Source: Aestuariivirga sp963738595 (GTDB lineage: Bacteria > Pseudomonadota > Alphaproteobacteria > Rhizobiales > Aestuariivirgaceae). Taken from it: DNA of 64,000 nucleotides. Within the stretch, counting starts at the first letter, position 1. Each line of letters opens with the position of its first letter. The position numbers and the translations under genes were made by a program. Positions 34,317 through 42,257 of this stretch are shown here, piece after piece. Location: the NCBI GenBank assembly GCA_963738595.1, contig CAVTXF010000002.1, forward strand, positions 248,001-312,000, in the 5' to 3' direction. The notes under the pieces are model-generated. The model ran no database searches and was not told the DNA's origin. It saw only the letters and a list, made by a program, of their open reading frames with translations.

Positions 34317-34441
34317 CCCTCCCCCTTGTGGGGAGGGTGAGGGTGGGGGTCGCTCAGGTGTTCGAAGTGAAAAGTACAGCGCACTCATTTTCAAACAGCG
34401 GAGCGACCCCCACCCCGGCCCTCCCCACAAGGGGGAGGGGG
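34317..34441. repeat. Large imperfect inverted repeat (REP/RIME-like) between binding-protein and permease genes
   Basis: Left arm 34317-34355 and right arm 34401-34441 are near-complementary: CCCTCCCCCTTGTGGGGAGGG with GGGGGTCGCTC on one side, GAGCGACCCCC and CCCTCCCCACAAGGGGGAGG on the other. Each arm also carries a smaller CCTCCCC-TTGT-GGGGAGG hairpin. The element fills almost the whole gap and its mixed structure resembles the dispersed palindromic repeats of rhizobial genomes. It probably stabilises the binding-protein mRNA. Only one copy was noticed in this window. Confidence 0.7.
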
Positions 34442-34451
34442 AAGTTGTCGT

Positions 34452-35717
34452 TTACATCTTGGGGGCGTAGCCGCCGTTCTTTTCAATGTCCTTGGTCACT
34501 TCGTCGGCGGCGGCGTCGAGCGTGGTTTGCACGTCAGCACCATTGGCGATGTCCGACAATGCCTTTTCAAACACTTTGGCGCCAACCGCATAGCCTGGAT
34601 AGACAGGACGCAGAACGGCCTGCTTGGCGGAGAGTGCATAGAACACTTCCATTGGACCACCAGCCTTGTAGTTCTTGGATGCTGCCGCAGACGCAGGCGT
34701 TGGCGGGATGAGTCCGATGCCATCAGAGAATGCAGTCAGGTATTTGTCCTGCAAGGCAAACTCGATGAACTTGTTGGCACCTTCCTGGTTCTTGGAAGAA
34801 GCGGCAACGCCGAACTGCCAAGATGCTGCGCCAATCTTCGGGCCATTGCCGAAATCTGGTGCGGGCAGGAACAGCACGTCGTCCTTGAACTTTTCGACGG
34901 CCCCAAGGGCAGCCCAGTTTCCGTTCCAGGAGATTGCATACTTGCCACTGCCAAAGCCTGTGTCACGGTCAGCGCCATCCTGCGATGTGCCGGGTGCCAG
35001 TTTGCGTGCGAATACGGACTGCCACCATTTGCCGAACTTCACGGCACCTTCGCCGTTCAGGGTGCCTTCAGCTGTCTTGTAACCGTCGCGGTTGACGATG
35101 TCGCCACCGGCTGAAATCATCATCGGACCAAATGCGTAGGGATACCATTCGCCCTTCCAGGCCATGCCGAGATCCAGCGGGAATTCGAACTTGCCGGACG
35201 CCTGAAGCTTCACGAGGGCTGCGTCGAATTCGTCCATGGTCCAAGGCTTGTCGAGGGTTGGAATGCGGATGCCATTGGCATCGAGCACCGACTTGCGGGC
35301 AACCATGGCGACGGCTGCATCCCACAGGCCAATGGAATAGACCTTGCCATTGTAAGTGCCGATAGGGCCAGGCAGGAAGCCAGCGTATTTTGCAGGATCA
35401 ATGGTGAGCGGGGCCATGTAACCGGCCCAGGCCCAGCCTGGCATGACAGGACCGTCAACGTCGATGATATCGGGCAGCTTGCCTGATGCGGCGGCAGCGG
35501 TGACAGAATCGTTGTAAGCGCCTTGCGGGAACTGCTCAAGCTTGATGGTGTAGTCGGCTTGCGCTGCGTTGAAGTCGGTGATGATGCCGGTCAGAATCTT
35601 CTGTTCAACTTCATTGCCAGCACCGTGATACCACATGCTGAGTTCAGTGGCGGCGAAGGCCGCTGCCGATGACAGCAGGCCGGCGAGCAGCGTGCTGCTG
35701 AATATAATTTTCTTCAT
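34452..35717 (-). CDS. Sugar ABC transporter substrate-binding protein (LacI-regulated operon)
   Basis: A 421-residue periplasmic protein with signal peptide MKKIIFSSTLLAGLLSSAAAF, cleaved near AFAA. The mature N-terminus TELSMWYHGAGNEVEQKIL and the segment QFPQGAYNDSVTAAAASGKLPDI place it in solute-binding protein family 1 (MalE-like). It is the first transport gene after the LacI-type regulator. A co-operonic GH32/GH68-like hydrolase suggests a fructoside such as sucrose or a fructan oligosaccharide, but this is inference from context. Confidence 0.92.
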   Translation of the reverse strand: MKKIIFSSTLLAGLLSSAAAFAATELSMWYHGAGNEVEQKILTGIITDFNAAQADYTIKLEQFPQGAYNDSVTAAAASGKLPDIIDVDGPVMPGWAWAGYMAPLTIDPAKYAGFLPGPIGTYNGKVYSIGLWDAAVAMVARKSVLDANGIRIPTLDKPWTMDEFDAALVKLQASGKFEFPLDLGMAWKGEWYPYAFGPMMISAGGDIVNRDGYKTAEGTLNGEGAVKFGKWWQSVFARKLAPGTSQDGADRDTGFGSGKYAISWNGNWAALGAVEKFKDDVLFLPAPDFGNGPKIGAASWQFGVAASSKNQEGANKFIEFALQDKYLTAFSDGIGLIPPTPASAAASKNYKAGGPMEVFYALSAKQAVLRPVYPGYAVGAKVFEKALSDIANGADVQTTLDAAADEVTKDIEKNGGYAPKM

Positions 35718-35806
35718 GGATGTCCTCCCAGGAACACTAAAGATTCACATTCCCGGACTGCCGGGCCATTTCCTGTTGTGCTCTTTTCTTGCGCGCGCTT
35801 CTCCCT

Positions 35807-35826
35807 CAAAAGTCATGCGACTTTTG
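35807..35826. promoter_or_regulatory. Inverted repeat between lacI-type gene and binding-protein gene
   Basis: CAAAAGTC-ATGC-GACTTTTG is a perfect 8-bp stem with a 4-base loop, in the 119-base gap after the regulator stop. It could end regulator transcription or act as an operator; it does not resemble the TGACAACGTTGTCA operators upstream of the regulator. Confidence 0.45.
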
Positions 35827-35836
35827 CGGAGCGAGC

Positions 35837-36895
35837 TCAAGAGAGCGGCCTGCAGGAATGCCGTTCAACCAGTGGGCATGGCACGAGGATGCGCGGGGCC
35901 CAGTCCTCGTCATGTTCACTGGCGGAATTCATCAGTTCGACAGCCTTGCGGCCAATGTCGAAATAGGGGAGCGCAACGGTGGTGAGTTGCGGGTGCAGGC
36001 TTTCGCTGATCAATTTGAGATCATCAAAGCCGATGATGGAGATATCCTGGGGAACGCCGAGGCCCAGGCTGGCGGCGGCGGCATAGACCTGGATGGCAAT
36101 CGAGTCGTTGCCACAGATGATGGCGGTCGGACGGTCAGGGGATTGCAGAATGTCGCGGGCGATGTCGTAAGCCACCATGACCTCCTGGCCCACGGGCCCC
36201 GTCATGCCACGGCGCTCGAGCGTTTCGTCAAAGCTCGCACCTGCTTCCATGAATGCCCTGCGCATGCCGCGTCCACGCAGTTTTGTGGCTTCGATATCGG
36301 GAATCAAGGTGATGATGGCGATGCGGCGATGGCCACGTTCGAGCAGGTATCTCGCCTGGGTGTAGCCGCCGGTTTCATCGTCGGGGATGATGGATGGGCG
36401 GTCAGACGCCGATGCAAAGCAATTCGCCAAAACAATTGATTTGCTGAAGTCCGGATTGCCAACAGAATGGGGCCGGTGAAACATGGATGCGTAAATCACT
36501 CCGGCAACACGATGGGCGCGATACATGCGCCAAAGTTCAGTCTCGCGTTCTTCGTCGCCTTCTGAGCTGGCGATGAGCAGGATATTGTGTGACGCCTTGA
36601 GGGCAGACTGGGCACCGCGCACGATGTCGACTGATGTCGGGGTCGTCGCCACCACGTCGGTCATGAAGCCGTAAACCGAGGACGTGCCGCTGCGCATTGA
36701 TTGCGCGGCGTGGTTGGGAACATAGTTGAGGGTATCGAGATGCTTCTGGACATCGGCACGTGTCTTGGCATTCACCGCTGCATCGCCGTTGACGATGCGC
36801 GAGACGGTCTTGATCGAAACGCCAGCGCGCTGAGCCACTTCCCGCAGTGTTGCCAGTGTCCTTCTCCCCAGTTTGCTCGTTGTTCTAGATGACAA
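35837..36895 (-). CDS. LacI-family transcriptional regulator
   Basis: About 352 residues. Residues about 14-65 form the LacI helix-turn-helix and hinge (ATLREVAQRAGVSIKTVSRIVNG, LNYVPNHAAQSMRSG), followed by a periplasmic-binding-protein-like effector domain (GFMTDVVATTPTSVDIVRGAQ, IICGNDSIAIQVY, SIIGFDDLKL). No ATG is available at the right place; the reading begins at TTG 36895, so the exact start is uncertain. Two identical 14-bp palindromes cover the start codon and a position 32 bp upstream, pointing to tight autoregulation. It should control the downstream sugar importer operon. Confidence 0.9.
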   Translation of the reverse strand: MSSRTTSKLGRRTLATLREVAQRAGVSIKTVSRIVNGDAAVNAKTRADVQKHLDTLNYVPNHAAQSMRSGTSSVYGFMTDVVATTPTSVDIVRGAQSALKASHNILLIASSEGDEERETELWRMYRAHRVAGVIYASMFHRPHSVGNPDFSKSIVLANCFASASDRPSIIPDDETGGYTQARYLLERGHRRIAIITLIPDIEATKLRGRGMRRAFMEAGASFDETLERRGMTGPVGQEVMVAYDIARDILQSPDRPTAIICGNDSIAIQVYAAAASLGLGVPQDISIIGFDDLKLISESLHPQLTTVALPYFDIGRKAVELMNSASEHDEDWAPRILVPCPLVERHSCRPLS

Positions 36896-36903
36896 CGTTG
36901 TCA
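36890..36903. promoter_or_regulatory. LacI-type operator O1 overlapping the regulator start
   Basis: TGACAACGTTGTCA is a perfect 14-bp palindrome with the central CG step typical of LacI-family operators. It overlaps the putative TTG start codon of the regulator gene. A second identical copy lies 32 bp away (about three helical turns), so two dimers could bind the same DNA face. Confidence 0.8.
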
Positions 36904-36921
36904 GAGCAGGAAAACACCTAA

Positions 36922-36935
36922 TGACAACGTTGTCA
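36922..36935. promoter_or_regulatory. LacI-type operator O2
   Basis: Second exact copy of TGACAACGTTGTCA, centred 32 bp from the first. It lies between the regulator gene and the end of the DUF1905 gene. Together the pair strongly suggests autoregulation of the LacI-type gene. No further copy was found ahead of the binding-protein gene. Confidence 0.8.
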
Positions 36936-36958
36936 ATCAGAATTTTGCGGGAGGCGCT

Positions 36959-37261
36959 TCACAGATTCAGGGTGAGGGTAACGCTGACGGTTGTACCGTG
37001 CCGCAGTTTTTCTTTGGCGCGGACATCGGCCTTGACAGGCAGGAGATAGCTTTCCGATTTGGTGTCGGGGAACACGGATGTGGTCCAGGCCGTGGTGCCA
37101 ATTCGGGCAATGACGCGGACCGCGCCAAAGCCGCGGCGCAGCGCGTGATCCCGACCCTGATAGAATTTCACTTGCTGGCCGGTGGCGCGGGGCAGTGTGA
37201 CAAAGTGCCAGCCCGCCTTGCCGGGATAGAGCCAGAGTTCTGCGTCAAAGACGAGTTCCAT
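36959..37261 (-). CDS. DUF1905 domain protein
   Basis: A 100-residue protein. ATG 37261 gives MELVFDAELWLYPGKAGWHFVTLP, the start of a DUF1905 domain, and the domain fills the whole protein (FGAVRVIARIGTTAWTTSVF, SYLLPVKADVRAKEKL). The longer reading from TTG 37297 overlaps the upstream gene. It lies 19 bases after the PPOX-family gene and is probably co-transcribed with it. The function of DUF1905 is not known to me; it is a small beta-barrel-like domain. Confidence 0.8.
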   Translation of the reverse strand: MELVFDAELWLYPGKAGWHFVTLPRATGQQVKFYQGRDHALRRGFGAVRVIARIGTTAWTTSVFPDTKSESYLLPVKADVRAKEKLRHGTTVSVTLTLNL

Positions 37262-37280
37262 TGACCCAGAAAAGCACGCT

Positions 37281-37931
37281 TTACTGCCGATTGGCAAATT
37301 TCACGACATGGTCCGGAAGGCCTAGGCCTTGCAGCAGGCGGGAATCTGCAATGGGTGATCCAAACGTCTGGCGTACCGGTACAACACCCGCCCAAACCGG
37401 GTGACCATAATCCTCTTCATCGTCACCGGGCGGGCCCTGCCGCACCTTGGCCGAGACCTCCTTCAGCTCAAGGCCGAGAATCATGGTGGCTTTCACTTCC
37501 TTGGCGGTCATCGCCCGCAAGTGTTCGCGGCGACCGGGCAGCAATGAATCGACGAAGGTATTGAGACGCTCCATTTTTTCATCGGCATCGACGACCTTGC
37601 GGGCTGTGCCAAAGGCCATCACAGAGCGATAGTTGCAGGAATGATTGAAGGCTGAGCGGGCCAGCACATAGCCATCGAGAATGGTGACATTGATACAGAC
37701 TTGCGCTGTCTCGCAGGATTCCAGCATGCGGCTGGCGGAAGAGCCATGCCAATACACGTGGTTGCCTTCGCGCCATTGCAAAGTTGGGGTTGCAAAGGGC
37801 GCACCATCAAAGACATAGGCCACGGTACAGAGGGGCTGCGCATCCAGGATGGCATGCACAGTTGCCTCGTCATACAGGGCGCGCTTGCTCATGCGCTTGA
37901 CGCGGGTTTTTTCCGTCGTTGCATAGTCCAT
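37281..37931 (-). CDS. Pyridoxamine 5'-phosphate oxidase-family flavoprotein (NimA-like)
   Basis: About 216 residues. ATG 37931 (MDYATTEKTRVKRMSKRALYD) lies behind AGGAGA. The split-barrel FMN-binding fold of the PPOX superfamily is indicated by LCTVAYVFDGAPFATPTLQW, VYWHGSSASRML and FNHSCNYRSVMAFGTARKV. These small flavin- or heme-binding proteins are commonly found next to MocR-type regulators, as here, where the divergent gene encodes one. Substrate unknown. Confidence 0.85.
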   Translation of the reverse strand: MDYATTEKTRVKRMSKRALYDEATVHAILDAQPLCTVAYVFDGAPFATPTLQWREGNHVYWHGSSASRMLESCETAQVCINVTILDGYVLARSAFNHSCNYRSVMAFGTARKVVDADEKMERLNTFVDSLLPGRREHLRAMTAKEVKATMILGLELKEVSAKVRQGPPGDDEEDYGHPVWAGVVPVRQTFGSPIADSRLLQGLGLPDHVVKFANRQ

Positions 37932-37970
37932 GCGCGATGTCTCCTGTTCCCGATTGGGATGGACCCTGTT

Positions 37971-38015
37971 ATGGTCTGGTGAAACATCCAATTTCGGTAA
38001 CTATGACCAGACCAG
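37971..38015. promoter_or_regulatory. Inverted repeat between the PPOX-family gene and the MocR-type gene
   Basis: TGGTCTGGT (37972-37980) and its complement ACCAGACCA (38006-38014) are separated by 25 bases, in the 71-base divergent gap and running into the MocR start codon. This is a good candidate binding site through which the MocR-type regulator controls both itself and the PPOX-family gene. Confidence 0.55.
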
Positions 38016-39445
38016 TTTCGTCCACACCAACTCTTGACCTTGGCATCGACCGTTCGGACCGCGAGCCGATCCAGCAGCAGATTGCACGACAGATCCGTGA
38101 CATGGTTCTGCAGGGACGGTTGAAGCCCGAGGCGCGGCTGCCTTCAAGCCGGGCGCTTGCGGAAGAGCTGGGCGTGGCGCGTGCCACTGTCGTCGAGGCT
38201 TTCGGGCAGCTGTCGGGCGAAGGCTATCTCGAAACGCGATCGGGTTCGGCGACCCGCGTTGCGGCAGAATTGCCAGAAGACCTTCTGGCCACTTCACCCA
38301 AGGTTCCGGCGGCAAAAGCGTCGCAGCCGAACATGAAACGGCTGCCGGCAAAACCATTTCGCGCCGGTCTCGTCGATTGGGAGCATTTTCCGCATGACGA
38401 ATGGGGACGCCTGCTGGGGCGTTATTGGCGCAATCCGCCCATTTCCCTGCTGGAGCTTCATGATGTGTTTGGCTGGCCACCGTTCCGGGCCGCGATTGCG
38501 GCGCATCTTTTCGAGTGGCGTGGCATACGCTGTTCGCCGGAGCAAGTGATCGTGACGGCGGGCGGCATGGATGCCTTCGACCTCATTCATCGCGCCACAC
38601 TTCGTGCAGGTGACCAGCTGTGGTTGGAAGAACCCGGCTATGCAACGGCGCGGCGGGTGTTTGCCTTGGGTGGCGTCAAGGTGCAGAACATTCCGGTTGA
38701 CCAGGACGGCTTGATCGTCAGCGAAGGCAGGCGGCTTGCCCCCGGGGCGCGGGCTGCCTTTGTGACACCGGCTCGGCAATACCCGACCGGTGTTACAATG
38801 CCGCTGGCACGCAGGCTTGAGCTTCTCGAATGGGCGCGGGAAACTGGATCGATCATCATCGAGGATGATTACGACAGCGAGTACCGTTATGTGGGAAGGC
38901 CGCTGCCAGCGCTCATGAGCCTGGGTGCCACACTCGATGGTGCGGCGCGGGTGATTTATTCCGGCACCTTTTCAAAGGTGTTTTCACCCATCGTGCGACT
39001 GGGATTCATCGTCGTGCCACTTGACATGACAGAGGCGTTTCGTGACGCACGAGCCAATCACGGTGCGCCACCCTCGCTGATGGTACAGCCTGCCCTTGCA
39101 GGCTTTATCGAGAGCGGTCAATTTGCTGTGCATATCCGGCGCATGCGGCGCATCTATGCATCGCGGCGCAAGGCGCTGATCGATGCGCTGGTGCCTGGTG
39201 ATGGCACGTTGTTCAGTCTTGATGCTTCGCCGTCGGGGCTGATGCTGCTGCTGCGATTGCCCGACCTCCGGAGTGATGAGAAAACCGTCGCGCATTTGCG
39301 GGAACAGGGGGTGGAGGCCGTTGCCCTTTCCGGCCACTATTCTGGCGCGCACAAGGAACAAGGATTGTTGTTGAGCTTTGCCGGGTTTAACGAGGCTGAA
39401 CTGCAAGCTGCCGCTCAAACCGTGCTCGAAGTTTTGGCGCGGTAA
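38003..39445 (+). CDS. MocR/PdxR-type transcriptional regulator (GntR helix-turn-helix fused to aminotransferase)
   Basis: About 480 residues from ATG 38003; the longer reading from 37919 overlaps the divergent gene. Residues about 15-85 are a GntR winged helix (PIQQQIARQIRDMVLQGRL, LPSSRALAEELGVARATVVEAF). Residues about 125-480 form a fold-type I aminotransferase domain with the PLP-binding segment EDDYDSEYRY and the lysine in SGTFSKVFSP. Such proteins sense PLP or amino compounds. The divergent PPOX-family gene is the likely target. Confidence 0.92.
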   Translation: MTRPVSSTPTLDLGIDRSDREPIQQQIARQIRDMVLQGRLKPEARLPSSRALAEELGVARATVVEAFGQLSGEGYLETRSGSATRVAAELPEDLLATSPKVPAAKASQPNMKRLPAKPFRAGLVDWEHFPHDEWGRLLGRYWRNPPISLLELHDVFGWPPFRAAIAAHLFEWRGIRCSPEQVIVTAGGMDAFDLIHRATLRAGDQLWLEEPGYATARRVFALGGVKVQNIPVDQDGLIVSEGRRLAPGARAAFVTPARQYPTGVTMPLARRLELLEWARETGSIIIEDDYDSEYRYVGRPLPALMSLGATLDGAARVIYSGTFSKVFSPIVRLGFIVVPLDMTEAFRDARANHGAPPSLMVQPALAGFIESGQFAVHIRRMRRIYASRRKALIDALVPGDGTLFSLDASPSGLMLLLRLPDLRSDEKTVAHLREQGVEAVALSGHYSGAHKEQGLLLSFAGFNEAELQAAAQTVLEVLAR

Positions 39446-39466
39446 TCGTCGTCCCACAGTGAAGTC

Positions 39467-39502
39467 GCCGGTCCCGCAGTGTCTTTGTACCGCAGGACCG
39501 GC
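39467..39502. terminator. Possible bidirectional terminator
   Basis: GCCGGTCC (39467-39474) pairs with GGACCGGC (39495-39502), an 8-bp stem with a 20-base loop, between the convergent MocR-type gene and a small unknown gene. A T-rich stretch follows on the plus strand but begins about ten bases later and is part of the neighbouring coding region, so the call is moderate. Confidence 0.45.
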
Positions 39503-39508
39503 ACGCCG

Positions 39509-39829
39509 TCATTTTTTCGAGAAAGCTGGCTGGGAGGCGATATAGTCCTTCAGGTCGCTAAACCGCTGCAGGACCAGTGACTGGCTGTCGGCCACGTCGT
39601 ATTTTGTTTCTGTGGCCTGCCCATCGGTTAATGTGACAATTTTCGGTGTGGCAGCGGATTTACGCTTGCGGCGGCGTGGCAATGGCAGGTGTTCGACCGT
39701 GCCAGTCCAGCTGCCATCCTTGGCCAGAACAGCACTTCCTACAATGGCCAATGCACCCCTCATGATTTCACCTGAACCTGTTGCAAAGGCTGGTAAAACC
39801 ATTGCTTCAAAAAAACCGAACAGAGCCAT
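39509..39829 (-). CDS. Small protein of unknown function
   Basis: 106 residues from ATG 39829, chosen because AGGAGGGGATGAA precedes it; a longer reading from 39922 lacks such a site. The N-terminal half is hydrophobic and glycine-rich (MALFGFFEAMVLPAFATGSG, GALAIVGSAVLAKDG), then a basic stretch PRRRKRKSAATPK and a C-terminal helix ending QPAFSKK. I recognise no family. A perfect palindrome, GATCAA-ATTGAC-TTGATC, lies about 130 bases upstream. Confidence 0.6.
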   Translation of the reverse strand: MALFGFFEAMVLPAFATGSGEIMRGALAIVGSAVLAKDGSWTGTVEHLPLPRRRKRKSAATPKIVTLTDGQATETKYDVADSQSLVLQRFSDLKDYIASQPAFSKK

Positions 39830-39960
39830 TTCATCCCCTCCTGTTGCGGAGGAAAAAGCCGGATTTCCACCTCCGGCCATTCCCCTAATACAATTCAAGT
39901 CCCCTTCAAATTGCATGGACACCCTAGGAAGAGATGGCGCAACAGATGACTAATGAATTC

Positions 39961-39978
39961 GATCAAATTGACTTGATC
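39961..39978. promoter_or_regulatory. Palindrome between the small unknown gene and rsmI
   Basis: GATCAA-ATTGAC-TTGATC is an 18-base palindrome with 6-bp arms, in the 249-base divergent gap. Its arms are the reverse arrangement of an FNR box, so it is not an FNR site. Possibly an operator for the small minus-strand gene; the bound factor is unknown. The rest of this gap shows nothing I can name. Confidence 0.35.
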
Positions 39979-40078
39979 CGCTAGCCTGTGATTGTTTCAG
40001 TCATTGCCGTTGCTGTTATGCAACAGAATAGAGGTGGGGGTTAACTTTTGCTCTGAAACAAGCGATAGCATCCGTGCA

Positions 40079-40969
40079 ATGACGAAAACTTTTCATATTG
40101 GTGCCGCCGCCTTCGATGCCCCGCCACTGGCACCTGCCCTCTATCTGGTGGCAACGCCCATCGGCAATCTTGGTGACATCAGCCTGCGCGCGCTGCAAAC
40201 ACTTGCCGGATGCGACGTGATCTATTGCGAGGACACGCGCGTTACGGGGAAATTGCTGGAACGGTATGGCATCCGCACGGCGATGCGGAACTATCACGAG
40301 CACAATGCAGCGCGGGCGCGGCCCGAGATTCTGGCGGCATTGCAGGACGGCAAATCGATTGCCCTGGTGAGTGATGCCGGAACGCCGATGATTTCCGATC
40401 CTGGATACAAGCTGGTTGAAGCTTGCGTGGCGCAGGACTGTCCTGTGACGGCGATTCCAGGCGCATCTGCAGTGCTCACGGGATTGCAACTCTCGGCACT
40501 TCCCACCGACCGGTTTTCCTTCATGGGCTTCATGCCGGAGAAGAAATCGCATCGCGTGAAATTGCTGGAGCAGTTCAAGGCGCATCCGATGAGCCTGGTG
40601 TTTTACGAAAGCCCCCATCGCGTCCTCGATACGCTGGAAGATATTGCATCGATACTGGGCGACAGGCCGGTTGCAATTGCGCGCGAGCTGACCAAGCTGC
40701 ATGAAGAAGCCTTGCGAGGGTCCGCACAGTCCATCCACGCAACACTGGCAGCGCGGCCCTCGGTCAAAGGAGAAATTGTTGTGGTCGTCGCACCGGTACC
40801 GGACAATGATCAGCCTGCGGACGAACAGGCCATCGAAGCAGCCATCACTGAAGCACTCGTTTCCCTGCCTGCCAGCAAGGCTGCGGCACATGTGGCGAAG
40901 CTTCTGCATCTTACCAGGGATGACATCTATGCGCGCATCGTGAAAAGGAAATCCGATGGGCAGACGTGA
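40079..40969 (+). CDS. rsmI: 16S rRNA (cytidine1402-2'-O)-methyltransferase RsmI
   Basis: About 296 residues from ATG 40079; the earlier reading from 39992 adds an unlikely leader. The tetrapyrrole-methylase-type fold shows LYLVATPIGNLGDISLRAL, CEDTRVTGKLL, VSDAGTPMISDPGY and IPGASAVLTGLQLSALPTDRF, all hallmarks of RsmI. It methylates C1402 in the ribosomal decoding centre using S-adenosylmethionine. The gene overlaps yraN by 14 bases, an arrangement common in proteobacteria. Confidence 0.95.
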   Translation: MTKTFHIGAAAFDAPPLAPALYLVATPIGNLGDISLRALQTLAGCDVIYCEDTRVTGKLLERYGIRTAMRNYHEHNAARARPEILAALQDGKSIALVSDAGTPMISDPGYKLVEACVAQDCPVTAIPGASAVLTGLQLSALPTDRFSFMGFMPEKKSHRVKLLEQFKAHPMSLVFYESPHRVLDTLEDIASILGDRPVAIARELTKLHEEALRGSAQSIHATLAARPSVKGEIVVVVAPVPDNDQPADEQAIEAAITEALVSLPASKAAAHVAKLLHLTRDDIYARIVKRKSDGQT

Positions 40970-41318
40970 AGAGGCGGAAAGGCTCGGGCGCCATGCCGAA
41001 ACAATCGCGCTGTGGTATTTGCGTTGCAAGGGCTACCGGCTGCTGGCGCGGCGTTTCAAATCCGCCATGGGCGAGGTCGATCTCATCATGCGCAAGCGTG
41101 ACACGACTGCCTTTATCGAAGTGAAGGCGCGGCCGACATTTGACGAGGCGATGTTTGCGGTCACGCCCTGGCAGCAAAAACGCATTGCGCAGGCTGCGGC
41201 CCTGTGGATGGGACGCGATCCAAAAGCAGCGCAGGGTTTCTGCCGGTTTGACATCGTGGCGGTGCCCGCTAGCCTGTGGCCCAGACATATCGAGAATGCA
41301 TTTTACGGAGATCGTTAA
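40956..41318 (+). CDS. yraN: YraN/UPF0102 family nuclease-fold protein
   Basis: A 120-residue protein of the UPF0102 family, which has a restriction-endonuclease-like fold. The characteristic segments are present: GRHAETIALWYLRCKGYRLLARRF, GEVDLIM and TAFIEVKARP (putative catalytic Asp, Glu and Lys). It overlaps rsmI by 14 bases and shares one base (TAATG) with the start of gshB, so the three genes form one unit. The exact cellular role is not established. Confidence 0.92.
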   Translation: MGRREEAERLGRHAETIALWYLRCKGYRLLARRFKSAMGEVDLIMRKRDTTAFIEVKARPTFDEAMFAVTPWQQKRIAQAAALWMGRDPKAAQGFCRFDIVAVPASLWPRHIENAFYGDR

Positions 41319-42257
41319 TGGCGTTGAAAGTTGCCGTGCAGGCAGACCCAATCGAAAGTTTTGACATCACGGGCGATTCCACCTTTGCCCTGATGCTGGA
41401 AGCGCAGCGGCGCGGACATTCGCTTGTTTCACTATCATGTGAAAACACTGGCGTGGCGCGATGGCACGCTGTCGGCATCCGGGCATGCCGTTAAAGTGGT
41501 TGACAGGAAGGGAGAACATTTCACCTCTGACACGCTGCGGCGCATTGACCTTGCTTCGCAGGACGTGATCCTGATGCGGCAGGACCCGCCGTTTGACATG
41601 GGCTACATCACGGCGACGCATTTGCTGGAGATGATCCATCCGAAAACACTGGTGGTGAACAATCCATCGGAGGTTCGCAATGCACCAGAGAAACTGTTCA
41701 TTCTCAATTTCAAGGCGCTGATGCCGCCGACGTTGATCACGCGCGATGTGTCTGAACTTGATGCCTTCCGGCGCGAACATGGCGAGATCATTTTGAAACC
41801 GCTTTATGGAAATGGCGGGGCGGGCATTTTCAAGACGGCGCATGACGACCAGAACTTTGCATCCCTCGTCGAGATGTTCACCACGATGTTCAAGGAACCA
41901 TTCATCGCGCAGCGCTATCTCCCCGAGGTGCGCATGGGAGACAAGCGGATCATTCTCGTGGATGGGAAGCCCGTCGGGGCGATCAACCGCGTGCCAGCGA
42001 TGCATGATCATCGCTCCAACATGCATGTGGGGGGCAAGGCGGTGGCCACTGACATCAGCAAACGCGAGCACGAGATTTGCGAGGCCATCGGACCTGAGCT
42101 CAAAAAGCGCGGACTGCTGTTTACGGGCATTGATGTCATCGGCGATTACATGACAGAGATCAACGTGACATCGCCCACCGGAATCCGGCAGGTGAAGAAT
42201 TTCGGCGGAGCGGATATTGCTGCGTTGATCTGGGACGCGATTGAATCAAAGCGATGA
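41318..42257 (+). CDS. gshB: Glutathione synthetase GshB, reading frame broken by a +1 insertion
   Basis: ATG 41318 begins MALKVAVQADPIESFDITGDS, the GshB N-terminus. The frame is lost at 41424-41425 in CGCTTGTTTCAC: with one T removed it reads SLFHYHVKTLAWRDGTL and continues to 42257, giving 312 residues, the normal length. The downstream frame contains all later landmarks (VVNNPSEVRNAPEKL, KPLYGNGGAGIF, INVTSPTGIRQV). GshB joins gamma-glutamylcysteine and glycine using ATP. A break in a usually conserved gene, together with similar breaks nearby, makes a sequencing error likely; as given, the protein would be truncated or start internally near 41424. Confidence 0.85.

Noticed and set aside
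39961..39978. FNR/Anr box upstream of rsmI
   Set aside because: Arms are GATCAA...TTGATC, the reverse of TTGAT-N4-ATCAA, and the spacing is wrong.
40016..41029. Minus-strand 337-codon open frame opposite rsmI
   Set aside because: Antisense to RsmI motifs; rich in Cys, His and Arg, as expected of a shadow frame.
41423..41430. Programmed +1 frameshift in gshB
   Set aside because: No stop codon or stimulatory element is placed as in known +1 sites, and similar one-base insertions occur in two other genes, favouring error or mutation.
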